Shown: piece after piece, positions 1 through 7,882 of the stretch | How the letters are laid out: each line of letters opens with the position of its first letter | Numbering within the stretch: position 1 is the first letter of the stretch | Made by a program: the position numbers and the translations under genes | From: Pseudomonadota bacterium | Lineage (GTDB): Bacteria > Myxococcota_A > Polyangia > Polyangiales > Polyangiaceae | Reading direction: 5' to 3' | Length of the DNA: 64,000 nucleotides | NCBI GenBank assembly: GCA_023423895.1 | Contig: JAFAER010000024.1 | Span: 1-64,000 of the forward strand | Notes under the pieces: model-generated | What the model was told of the DNA's origin: nothing | The model's input: only the letters and a program-made list of their open reading frames with translations | Databases searched by the model: none

Positions 1-983
1 GGCGTGAGCATGCGGAGGTCACGGTCCGAGAGCGAGGGGAGCAGCGCCACCATGATGGCCGGCGTGAGCCCCACGTCCTTGGGCAGTCGACCGACGACGT
101 CCTTGTGCGAGAGCTTCTGCGTGACGATCGCCTCGCAGATCTCCGCCTCGGACAGGCCGTCGAAGCGCTCGCGCTTCTGGAGCACGAGGCCCGACAGACC
201 GATCTCGCGATGACCACCGGTCGCCTGCTTCTGCTTCCAGCCGAGGATCTCGAAGAACGCCGCGCTCTCCGGCTTGTAGCCGGCCTTGCGCGCGATGTTC
301 TTGATCGTCTCCTTGTAGCCCGCCTTCACGAGCCCCTGGAACATCGGCAGGTTCTTCTCGCGCAGAGCGAGCCAGCGCGTTGCCGCGCGCTTCCAGCGAC
401 CGAGCTGCGGCTTCGTCGAACCGGGGGCCGCGAAGCCGGCGATGCGATTCAGCTCGGCGATCTCGGGCGTCTCGAGGAGCTCCGCGATGCGCAGGACCGC
501 CTTCGGCGTGAGCATCTTGGTGCTCTTCTTCTCGTAGAAGAGCGCCATCGCTTCACCCACCCCACGGTAGTCGTCGTCGTGGAAGGCGACGGTTCCGTCG
601 TCGTCCTTGATCGGCTGACCCGCGTGCGACTGCACGAGCATGAGCGCAGCGCACGCGACCTTGAGGTCACGCCATTCGGTCTGCGTGAGCGCGTAGCTCG
701 CGAAGCGCGCCATGAGCTCCGCGTTGAGGCCGTAGATGTCGAGCAGCCGCGCGTAGAGGCGCTCCGCGGCCGGCACGAAGATGCCGGGCTTTACGGGCGC
801 TCCGCGCGAAGCGATCTCCTTCTTCGCTCCTCGGCTCGCATGCCAGGTTCCGCCGACGTCGAGACCGAGACGGTTGTGCCAGAGGTGCGCCGACGAGCCG
901 AGGACGAGGTCGAGCAGCTTCTCGGCCGGGCCCTTCTGCGCCTCGGTGAGGATGGCGGGAGTGTTGTTCGTGATGTTGTTCAT
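1..983 (-). CDS. Conserved hypothetical protein, helical, C-terminus off window
   Basis: The ATG lies at 983 and the frame stays open for about 327 codons until it runs off the left edge, so the C-terminus is missing. Codon use matches the neighbouring genes. There is no signal peptide or membrane segment, so the protein is probably cytosolic. It begins MNNITNNTPAILTEAQKG and appears mostly helical. The last visible third has a repeat-like helical character, with LPMFQGLVKAGY, IKNIARKAGY, SHKDVVGRLP and LTPAIMVALLPSLS. That pattern loosely recalls the HEAT-like helices of TROVE/Ro60 proteins, but the likeness is weak and no vWA part is visible. I do not assign a function. Nothing in the 400 bp upstream links it to another gene. 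Confidence 0.75.
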   Translation of the reverse strand, partial: MNNITNNTPAILTEAQKGPAEKLLDLVLGSSAHLWHNRLGLDVGGTWHASRGAKKEIASRGAPVKPGIFVPAAERLYARLLDIYGLNAELMARFASYALTQTEWRDLKVACAALMLVQSHAGQPIKDDDGTVAFHDDDYRGVGEAMALFYEKKSTKMLTPKAVLRIAELLETPEIAELNRIAGFAAPGSTKPQLGRWKRAATRWLALREKNLPMFQGLVKAGYKETIKNIARKAGYKPESAAFFEILGWKQKQATGGHREIGLSGLVLQKRERFDGLSEAEICEAIVTQKLSHKDVVGRLPKDVGLTPAIMVALLPSLSDRDLRMLT

Positions 984-1379
984 GGGCGTGTCCCTGTCTC
1001 GTCCCTCGCCTCGAGGGCGGGTCCTCTTCCCGCGCCATCACGCGAGGCATCAGGGACGTCGCATCGTGAGCGTCCTACGAGGGACGCCGTGACCGAGCCT
1101 GCGTCGACCAGATCAGAGACCTGGCGAAGCGGCTCCGACACGAGCGGCTCGAGGACTTGCAGAAGTCACGAGGACGACCGAGCGGCGAGCCGACTCGATG
1201 CAGCGTGTAGGGCTTTCTTGCGGGTGGCTTCTCGAGCACGTCCGCCACCGAGCTCCCGACTCGGTGGTTCACGGGCGCGAGCTCGACGAAACGTTGGCTC
1301 GGCCCGTCATCTTGTCCAGGGGCGCTCGAGCATTCTTCGTCGGAGCTTCAGCGCAGATCGGAGCGCTTAGCGCCGAACG
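984..1379. other. Intergenic stretch, nothing recognised
   Basis: About 400 bp between two minus-strand genes. Short open frames here have no plausible start signal or protein-like composition. The stretch should hold the promoter of the gene starting at 983, but I see no clear -35/-10 pair. Confidence 0.5.
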
Positions 1380-1616
1380 TCACTCGAGCGCATGCGCTGC
1401 GCTCGTACGTTCGGCCGCCACGACGCGTCCGACGTTGCTGCTGTCGCCGGTCTGAGGCTCGACGGAGCTCGTCCGCATCGAGCGGGTGCATCCGGACGCA
1501 GAAACGGCGAGCGTGAGCAGCGGTACGACCATCATCGCGAGCGTGAGCACGACGGCCGCGCGCGTCGGGCGTTCTGTGGGCTGCGTCGAGGTGGAGGCGC
1601 GGTCGATCGTCGACAT
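1380..1616 (-). CDS. Small lipoprotein, unknown function
   Basis: A 78-residue protein starting at ATG 1616. The N-terminus MSTIDRASTSTQPTERPTRA is followed by a hydrophobic stretch (about residues 20-40) and the lipobox SASGC with Cys43, as in signal peptidase II substrates. The mature part is only about 35 residues and has no recognisable domain. The same frame is open far upstream, but the residues there are Arg/Pro-rich noise, so this ATG is the sensible start. No convincing ribosome-binding site is visible, which lowers confidence. It is probably an envelope-anchored small lipoprotein. Confidence 0.5.
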   Translation of the reverse strand: MSTIDRASTSTQPTERPTRAAVVLTLAMMVVPLLTLAVSASGCTRSMRTSSVEPQTGDSSNVGRVVAAERTSAAHALE

Positions 1617-2053
1617 CGCGCACGGCCACTGCACGCAGCGGGCCAGCCCACGTGGCCTCGGTCCACTGCTGATCTGCACGCGATCGCGCGAGCCGAGGCC
1701 CGCAAGCGATGCGCTTCGTGCAGCCTTTGCGCGACCATCGAGCCGCGGGACGCAGGGCGCAGCGGGGAAGGGACTGCAGGCAGGCGCACGCAACTCTTCG
1801 TCACCGCTGGTCGAGCTCGTCCTCGGCGCTCGTCGCCGCGGTGATCGCGCGGCGGAGGGCGGGGGCCGACGAAGGGACGTGCGCACCACGCTGCGAGGTC
1901 GTTCGCTCACAGAACGACCGGCTCGCTCGCCGTCAGGCTCGACGGGGGACGTGCGCGCCACGCTCCAAGGTCGTTCGCGCACAGAACGACCGTGCAAAGC
2001 CTCGAGCCTCGCCGGCGACGGCGCGCCGCCGGCGAAAGCCCGCGGTGAGCGGA
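1617..2053. other. Intergenic stretch with duplicated hairpin
   Basis: About 440 bp downstream of the cyclophilin gene with no credible gene. Its notable content is a pair of about 47-bp direct repeats at 1874-1920 and 1946-1992, each carrying a perfect hairpin, annotated separately. Confidence 0.6.
1874..1992. repeat. Two 47-bp direct repeats, each with a perfect 8-bp hairpin
   Basis: Copies at 1874-1920 and 1946-1992 are offset by 72 bp and differ at only a handful of positions. Each contains the stem GGTCGTTC / GAACGACC with a 7-nt loop (1897-1919 and 1969-1991). The stems are identical and the loops differ by one base. They lie downstream of the cyclophilin gene on its strand. They could be tandem factor-dependent terminators or an extragenic palindromic repeat. 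There is no T-tract. Confidence 0.6.
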
Positions 2054-2572
2054 TCACATTTCCGTGACGGTGACCTTGTTCATCCGCACCGGCGTGACCG
2101 GGCGGTCGTTCGGGTCGGTCTTCGTCTTCTCGATCTTGTGCACGACGTCCATGCCTTCGATCACCTTGCCGAAGACGGGGTGCTTCGACGGGCCGGGCGT
2201 GAACCAGTCGAGGTACGCGTTGTGGACCGTGTTGATGAAGAACTGGCAAGAGCCGCTGTTCGGCTGGCCGGTGTTCGCCATCGAGAGCGTGCCGGGCTCG
2301 TTCGAGAGCTTCGCGTTCGCCGGGTGCTCGTCCTGGATGGGGCCGTTGGGGCCGTCACCCGTACCCGCGCGGCGGCTCGTCGGGTCCTTGCTGTGCGGAC
2401 AGCCGAACTGGAGCATGAAGCCGTCGATGACGCGGTGGAAGTGGAGGCCGTCGTAGAAGCCGCTCTTGGCGAGCTTCACGAAGTTGCCGGCGGTGATGGG
2501 CATCTTGTCGACGAAGAGCTCGATCTTGATGTTTCCGAGCGACGTCTCGAGCAGAGCAGTGGGGTTCGCCAT
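2054..2572 (-). CDS. Peptidyl-prolyl cis-trans isomerase, cyclophilin type
   Basis: A 172-residue single-domain cyclophilin that catalyses cis/trans isomerisation of Xaa-Pro bonds. The core motifs are visible: FHRVIDGFMLQFGCP with the catalytic Arg47 and Gln56, CQFFINT (residues 109-115), and HPVFGKVIEGMDVV (131-144). It has the insertion between the second and third motifs seen in bacterial and archaeal PpiB-like enzymes. There is no signal peptide, so it should be cytosolic. Start ATG at 2572; the next gene upstream ends 100 bp away, so it is probably transcribed alone. Confidence 0.95.
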   Translation of the reverse strand: MANPTALLETSLGNIKIELFVDKMPITAGNFVKLAKSGFYDGLHFHRVIDGFMLQFGCPHSKDPTSRRAGTGDGPNGPIQDEHPANAKLSNEPGTLSMANTGQPNSGSCQFFINTVHNAYLDWFTPGPSKHPVFGKVIEGMDVVHKIEKTKTDPNDRPVTPVRMNKVTVTEM

Positions 2573-2672
2573 GGTCGGCGAAAGCTACCCAACGCCCGGA
2601 GCGATGGGAAGCGTCACGACCTGCGGCACGGCGACCGGCGGTGCACCTCGGGATCGCGCACGCTGTCTGCGG

Positions 2673-4493
2673 TCACGGCGCCGCGTAGTCGATGGTCATG
2701 TACCGATCGAGCTCGAAGCTGCCGACCGGGAGGGACGTCGTCTCGCCGTTCGGCCACCGGACCTCGAGCCCGACGCGCGAGCTGCCGTCGACGCAGCCGT
2801 CGCTTCCCAGACCGACCACGACCGTTCGTGCATCCGACGAAGCGTACGTCCCGCGGCTCGACTTGATCTCGCGGACGATCCGGCGATCGCCTGCAGTGAC
2901 CGTCACGCGCGCGCCGATCGCGTCGCGGTTCACGTGGATGCCGTCGCCGCGGAGGCGTACGCCGATCCACCCATTCTTCTGACCCAGCGTATTTTCGAAG
3001 AGGAAGTTCGCCCGCCCGCCGCCGCCGTTGTCGCGCCCGCCGACGAGGAGATCGAGGTCGCCGTCGTGATCGATGTCGGCCCACGCGAGGTTCTGCCCCG
3101 CCTTCAGGCGGTCGGTCGTGCCGGAAGGATCGTTGATCCCGCTCGCGAGCCCCACGCTCTCGAAGGTCCCGTCCTCCTTCTGACGGAACAGGCCGAACCA
3201 CGCCTTCTGGTCGGGCGACGAGTAGCCCGATTCGTATTTCTTCTCGCGTGTCACGGAGAGATCGATGCGGCCGTCATTGTCGAAGTCGACCGCGGCCGCG
3301 TCGATGTCACCCTCGTTGAAGGGGATGCCGCGCTCCCTCGTCGCGTCGACGAACGAGAAGCCGTTCTCCGCGCCCGTGTTGAGGAGGACCATCGACGGAT
3401 CGCTCCACTTGCGTGACTCGTCGGAGTCGACCGGATGCGAGATCGTCGCAAGCCAGACGTCGAGCAGGCCGTCGCCGTCGATGTCCTGGCAATCGATGCC
3501 GAAGCCGTTCGAGCCGACCCACGCGGACGCTTCGCCCGGCTGAGTGGCGCGGCCCTCGTCCGTGCTCTTCAGCCACCGATTGCCCGTGGCGAGCGCGTGG
3601 AATCCGCGTGCCCGAGCGACGTTGGTGAAGCCGCCGGCGCCGTCGTTCTCCCAGAGCGCGCGCCAGCCGAGGCCGACGCTCACGCCGTAGTGGGACACGA
3701 AGATGTCGAGATCGCCGTCATCGTCGTAGTCGCAGGCGACGACGCCGTTGGTGGGCTGGCTCGGACGCTTCGCGAGGTTCGTCGACGCATCACGGAACGT
3801 CCCGTCGCCGTTCCCGAGAAAGAGCTGGTCGGGCACCGCAGCGACGCTCCCGCCGTTGCCGACGTACAGATCAATCCGCGCGTCGCCGTCGAAGTCGGCG
3901 AAGACCGCGGTGGCCGCGAGGCTGGCCTTCTCGAGGCCGCTCGCGTCCTTCCTGGTGAAGTGCCCCCGGCCGTCGTTGAGGAAGAGCGCGGACGTCTCGC
4001 CCGTGAGCTCGATGTCGAGCCCAGCGAAGCAGTCTTGATCGCCGTCGTTGTCGACGTCGGCGAACACGAAGAAGGCGGCCTGGACGTTCCTGAGCCCCGA
4101 TTCGTCGCTGGCTTCGCGGAACGTGCGATCGCCGTTGTTCAGGTAGACGAGATGCTCGAACGGAATGCCGGCCTGCGGATTCGGGAACAGGCTGTGCGCG
4201 ACGATGTCGTCGAGCCCGTCGCCGTCGAGATCGGCGAACGCGAGCCGGCTGTGATCGTTGATCGGGATCGGCTTCGGCGGGCTCGGGACGAAGTTGCCCT
4301 TCGTGATCCCGCTCGCCTCCGAGATGTCGGCGAAGAAGTCCGACGTCGGTACGGCGAGCTCCTTCGCAGCGCAGGCGACGGCAGCGGGCGGTGCCGCCGC
4401 AGCACCGTCCGGCGTTCGATCGCTCGAGCACGCGACGACGACCGAGGCGAGCCCGAGCGAAGCAAGACAGAAGCAGGCGAGCGGACGTCCCAT
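2673..4493 (-). CDS. VCBS/FG-GAP repeat lipoprotein with ASPIC/UnbV C-terminal domain
   Basis: A 606-residue secreted lipoprotein. The signal peptide (residues 1-21) ends in the lipobox VVVAC. Seven FG-GAP/VCBS-type repeats follow, each with a Ca-binding-like DxDxDGxxD core, for example FADLDGDGLDDIVAH, FADVDNDGDQDCFAG, CDYDDDGDLDIFVSH and WADIDHDGDLDLLVG. They should form a seven-bladed beta-propeller. The C-terminal 110 residues (IGARVTVTAGDRRIVREIKS ... VRWPNGETTSLPVG) match the ASPIC/UnbV domain that follows such propellers in CRTAC1-like proteins. The role is unknown, probably surface adhesion or ligand binding. Start ATG at 4493. Confidence 0.9.
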   Translation of the reverse strand: MGRPLACFCLASLGLASVVVACSSDRTPDGAAAAPPAAVACAAKELAVPTSDFFADISEASGITKGNFVPSPPKPIPINDHSRLAFADLDGDGLDDIVAHSLFPNPQAGIPFEHLVYLNNGDRTFREASDESGLRNVQAAFFVFADVDNDGDQDCFAGLDIELTGETSALFLNDGRGHFTRKDASGLEKASLAATAVFADFDGDARIDLYVGNGGSVAAVPDQLFLGNGDGTFRDASTNLAKRPSQPTNGVVACDYDDDGDLDIFVSHYGVSVGLGWRALWENDGAGGFTNVARARGFHALATGNRWLKSTDEGRATQPGEASAWVGSNGFGIDCQDIDGDGLLDVWLATISHPVDSDESRKWSDPSMVLLNTGAENGFSFVDATRERGIPFNEGDIDAAAVDFDNDGRIDLSVTREKKYESGYSSPDQKAWFGLFRQKEDGTFESVGLASGINDPSGTTDRLKAGQNLAWADIDHDGDLDLLVGGRDNGGGGRANFLFENTLGQKNGWIGVRLRGDGIHVNRDAIGARVTVTAGDRRIVREIKSSRGTYASSDARTVVVGLGSDGCVDGSSRVGLEVRWPNGETTSLPVGSFELDRYMTIDYAAP

Positions 4494-4651
4494 CGCGCTC
4501 TGGGATTCGAGCAGGCCTTCCTCGCGAGCTCAACCGCAGAGACGCCGCCGCAACGAGCTGCCGGGCGCTCGCTTCGAGCGAGGAGGCGCGCGCCTTCCTG
4601 GTGATGGTCCGCGTCGGTCGTCCGTCCGGCGAACGACGCGACCAGCGGCGA

Positions 4652-5149
4652 TCAGCGGCGATCGAGCTCGACGGGGAGCGCCATCGTCTGCGCCTGCTGC
4701 TGGGGCAAGAACTCCCAGGCCTTCACGTGGGCCTCGACGCAGCTGCGCAACATCGGAGTTTCGCCGGACGCGGCGGCGTAGCGGATCTTCCCGTCGATCC
4801 CGACTTCGAGCGCCACCGTCAGGCGCGCGGGGCCCGCCTTGTCGTAGCCCTGCCAGCACGAGGTACCGATGTCCTGCGCGTGGAGGCGCACGACGTTGTC
4901 CGTCACCGCGTTCGGCGACGTCGCCGCCGCGGCCTCCGAACGTCCGATGCTGAGCGCGAAGATGAGTACGAGCCCGAGGAAGATGCCGGCGACGAGGTAC
5001 CCGCTCATGCCGACCCACGACTGCGGGATGTTGAACCGGCTGGCCAACGCCGACAGCCCCGTCGGCGGCACGCGTACGCTGCCGGACACATCCATCGCGA
5101 TGGGGGCATCCGACATCCTCTCGCGGCCGAAGTCGCTCGTGAAGCTCAT
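4652..5149 (-). CDS. AgmX/PglI C-terminal-domain membrane protein
   Basis: A 165-residue protein with one membrane segment (about residues 50-70, VAGIFLGLVLIFALSIG) and a C-terminal periplasmic domain. That domain has the pattern IGTSCWQGYDKAGPARLTVALEV ... SCVEAHVKAWEF, typical of the myxobacterial AgmX/PglI C-terminal domain, a TonB-C-like fold found in proteins tied to gliding or envelope machinery. A second ATG at 5116 would remove 11 residues and is equally plausible, since neither start has a clear ribosome-binding site. It stands alone between intergenic stretches. The function is inferred from the domain only. Confidence 0.8.
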   Translation of the reverse strand: MSFTSDFGRERMSDAPIAMDVSGSVRVPPTGLSALASRFNIPQSWVGMSGYLVAGIFLGLVLIFALSIGRSEAAAATSPNAVTDNVVRLHAQDIGTSCWQGYDKAGPARLTVALEVGIDGKIRYAAASGETPMLRSCVEAHVKAWEFLPQQQAQTMALPVELDRR

Positions 5150-5942
5150 GGCAAACGAGCGTCACTGCAATCCCTGCGCCGAAGCCCTCGTGGATCTCGC
5201 GTGATCCTCGTGGGCGCCCGCAAGCCGCGATAACGCGCGGGAATTCGCTCCACCCGGCTACGGCCGTACCGTGATCGAGCGTGGGCCTTGGGCACCGCAG
5301 GATCCTGTTGCCCGAAAGGCAACCCCGCCATCTCGCTTCGGACAGACAAAAAGACCGTGGCCGCGACGAACCATTTCGTCGCGGCCCCTCCACACGATCG
5401 GGCGCCTGCAAGAAACCGATCGTGTCGAGACCAAGAGTGCCAGCGCATCGCGACCGGGCACTCGGAAGACCAAACCGCAGCGAACCATTCGCCGCGGCTC
5501 TCGGATGGGATCGGGCGGGATCGGACGGGCTCGGGCGCCTGCAAGAAACCGATCCCGCCAAGCTCGCCGAAGCTCGGTCACGCGCTGCTCACTTGCCGAT
5601 CGCGTCGACGTCGGCGGCGTCGATCGACCTCTGCGCGGGGGAGGAAGAGCGCGTCGTGTTTCGTGACCAGCGTTGATTGCAGCGCGCGGGCCAACGACCC
5701 GGCGTGCGAAATCGCGCGGTTTTCAGCCAGCAGCCGGTCGCGAGTGAAGCCTGCTGCACTTCGAGCGCACCTGGAACGTGCACTTCATGGCCACCTCCCA
5801 TCCGGCCTCTCATGCCGACCTTCTCGTCCGTTGGCGGAAGTCAGGCCAACCTGTCGACGCGCGAGGAGGGCCCGTCGCTCTGGAGCGGCGCCGTGGCGAG
5901 GGTGCCGACGTGGGCGAGCCCGATGGGGCCGCGGGGGTCGCT
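5150..5942. other. Long intergenic stretch with duplicated two-hairpin element
   Basis: About 790 bp without a credible gene. The open frames are Arg-rich shadows produced by the repeats. The centre (5359-5559) holds two copies of a two-hairpin unit, annotated separately. I see nothing else, apart from the expected promoter of the minus-strand gene starting at 5149. Confidence 0.6.
5359..5559. repeat. Duplicated two-hairpin element with covarying stems
   Basis: Copy 1 spans 5359-5425 and copy 2 spans 5475-5559. Each has hairpin A followed by hairpin B. Hairpin A of copy 1 is a perfect 12-bp stem (5359-5370 with 5375-5386, loop CCAT). In copy 2 it is a 10-bp stem with one mismatch (5475-5484 with 5488-5497). 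Hairpin B of copy 1 pairs ACACGATCGG with CCGATCGTGT (5392-5401, 5416-5425). In copy 2 it pairs GGCGGGATCGG with CCGATCCCGCC (5514-5524, 5549-5559). Both B loops contain GGCGCCTGCAAGAAA. The outer stem bases differ between copies yet pairing is kept in both, which is the mark of selection on structure. Confidence 0.7.
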
Positions 5943-7667
5943 TCACTGGTGGACGATCACGACCGTGCCCTTGTTCGGCTCGATCTGGATCCCGTGCCAG
6001 CCTTCCGGCACCGGCGGGTCCGTGAAGCGGAAGACGCGCATCGCGTCGATCGGAGACAGGTTGATGCACCCGTGGCTTCGCGGGATGCCGAAGCGGTCGT
6101 GCCAGTAGGCGGCGTGGAGCGCGTAGCCTTCGTGGAAGTACTGCACGTAAGGGACGTCGCGGAGCTCGAACGACGAGTCGTTCTTGTCTTCGGCGTCCGC
6201 CGACTCGCCGGCGTTCGCCGCCGGCGCAGCGCCGCCGGACTGTGAGGAGCGCTCGTTCGAGTCCATCGTCGCCGTGATGTGCTTGCTCTTCAGTCGGAAG
6301 AAGCCTCGGATGGTCGACTTCGTGGTCTTGGGATCCTTCAGCCCGTCCTGCCCCGCGGACACGAGCGTGATGAAGACCGGCTTCTTGCCTTCCCAGAGCG
6401 TGAGCGTCTCGTCGGCGATCGAGATGTCGATCCACTTCTCACCGCGCTCGGCGGCGCCCGGCCAGCGGTGGGGCGTGACCGCGAGCCCCATGTCCTTCGC
6501 GCGGACCCAGTAGCCCGCCTTCGTCTCGAAGTACGGAACCTCTTCGACGACCTTCCGCACGCCGGTGAGCTGGAGGAAGGCGCGTGACGGCAGGACCGAA
6601 GCATCCCTTCGCATCCGGCCGCGGTCGTCCTCGCGGTACACATGGCGGCAGTCCATGAGCGGCTCGCCGCGTTTGCGCGGATCGCAGGGGCGCGCGAAGG
6701 CGACCGGTAGCTTCATGTCGCCCGTCAGCTCGACGCCGTGGAACGGCGATGCCGCCTCTGGCTTGATCTTGTCGATCGGGAGCAGACGCATGTCCGCCGT
6801 GACGGCGAAGCGACGGTTGTCGAGGTTCGGCCCGGCGTCGAAGGTGCCGACGAAGGCAACACCGGTATGCCGCTTGATGCGGTTTGCGAAGAACGACTCG
6901 GGCTGGACGTCGAAGCCCGCGACGTTCGGGATCGCGCGGTTCCCGTTGTCGATCCACCACGGCGGCGGGTCATTGTTGGTCTTGCCGCCGAGAAGGATCC
7001 CATCCGGGGTCTCGTCGGACGGCGGCACCCGAGCTGCATCGGGGAGCAGCTCTCGGGCGAAGTCGTTCGCGCCCTTCTCGACGCGCTGCTCGTCCTGATG
7101 GTTCTCGAACCAGCGGAAGTGGTTCGCGAGCTTGTACTCCTGCTTCTCCTGCTCCGCGCGCGACGGCAGACGGAGGTAGAGCGGAGACACCGAGCGCATG
7201 AACCCGTACGCGTAGGGAAGCGGTTTGCTCGTGTCCGGACGGACGCTCGCGGCTCGCACGAGCGGCGCGTCGATGTCGAGCGTCGCATGCTTGCCGACAC
7301 ACACGAAGCCCTCCGGCGCGACCCCATACCAGCCACCGGGGCATCCGTCGGTGCCGTAGGCCGCCTCCGAGCGCGGGACGATCGCGCCGACGCGCAGGTA
7401 ACCGATCTTCTTCGTCGTGTTCGGCTGCGCGTAGACGGCGGTGTGCATGCCGAGCGCGGCCAGCTTCGCCTTCTTCGAGATCGTGACGGCCGGTGCCTGC
7501 CCAGGGAGGGTCGCCGACGCAACCATCGCGGCTGCGGGCATGTCCCCGTCCTTCTTGCAGCCAGTCGCTGCGGCCGCGACGAGCCCAGCGAGGACCATCA
7601 GCCCAGGAGCTCGTCGTGACGAAGCCCTCGTCCCGCTACCCATCGACGTGAGGGCACTCGACCGCAT
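5943..7667 (-). CDS. L,D-transpeptidase (YkuD) lipoprotein
   Basis: A 574-residue envelope protein. The N-terminal signal ends in the lipobox AAATGC, giving a membrane-anchored lipoprotein. The C-terminal YkuD domain carries the catalytic motif IPRSHGCINLSPIDA, with His532 and Cys534 by this start, preceded by the HDRFG element. These enzymes make 3-3 cross-links in peptidoglycan or attach proteins to it. A spacer rich in acidic and Ala residues interrupts the domain before the active site. The long middle region (residues about 60-330) is not recognised. The chosen ATG at 7667 has a CAGG upstream; the frame is open to 7778, but that extension is not signal-like, and ATG 7643 is an alternative. 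Confidence 0.9.
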   Translation of the reverse strand: MRSSALTSMGSGTRASSRRAPGLMVLAGLVAAAATGCKKDGDMPAAAMVASATLPGQAPAVTISKKAKLAALGMHTAVYAQPNTTKKIGYLRVGAIVPRSEAAYGTDGCPGGWYGVAPEGFVCVGKHATLDIDAPLVRAASVRPDTSKPLPYAYGFMRSVSPLYLRLPSRAEQEKQEYKLANHFRWFENHQDEQRVEKGANDFARELLPDAARVPPSDETPDGILLGGKTNNDPPPWWIDNGNRAIPNVAGFDVQPESFFANRIKRHTGVAFVGTFDAGPNLDNRRFAVTADMRLLPIDKIKPEAASPFHGVELTGDMKLPVAFARPCDPRKRGEPLMDCRHVYREDDRGRMRRDASVLPSRAFLQLTGVRKVVEEVPYFETKAGYWVRAKDMGLAVTPHRWPGAAERGEKWIDISIADETLTLWEGKKPVFITLVSAGQDGLKDPKTTKSTIRGFFRLKSKHITATMDSNERSSQSGGAAPAANAGESADAEDKNDSSFELRDVPYVQYFHEGYALHAAYWHDRFGIPRSHGCINLSPIDAMRVFRFTDPPVPEGWHGIQIEPNKGTVVIVHQ

Positions 7668-7882
7668 GGCCGCAACCTGCACGACCGAACGAAAAGGGCC
7701 AACTTTCCCATTCGACCCGCTCGTTGCCCGGATGCTGCCCAGAAAAGGCGCGCCGGCGTAGCGCGACCATCGCTGCACGCCGCTGCAGCTTTGGGGGCGT
7801 GCGGGGCATGCCGTGCGCGCGGGGACAGCGGCGGGTACCGGGCGCTCGTCACCTGCCGAGCGCGATGCTAGACGGGTCGGTC

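Noticed and set aside
5258..5581. Short open frames over the two-hairpin element
   Set aside because: The repeated peptide is produced by the DNA repeat itself, with no start signal and frame-shifted between copies.
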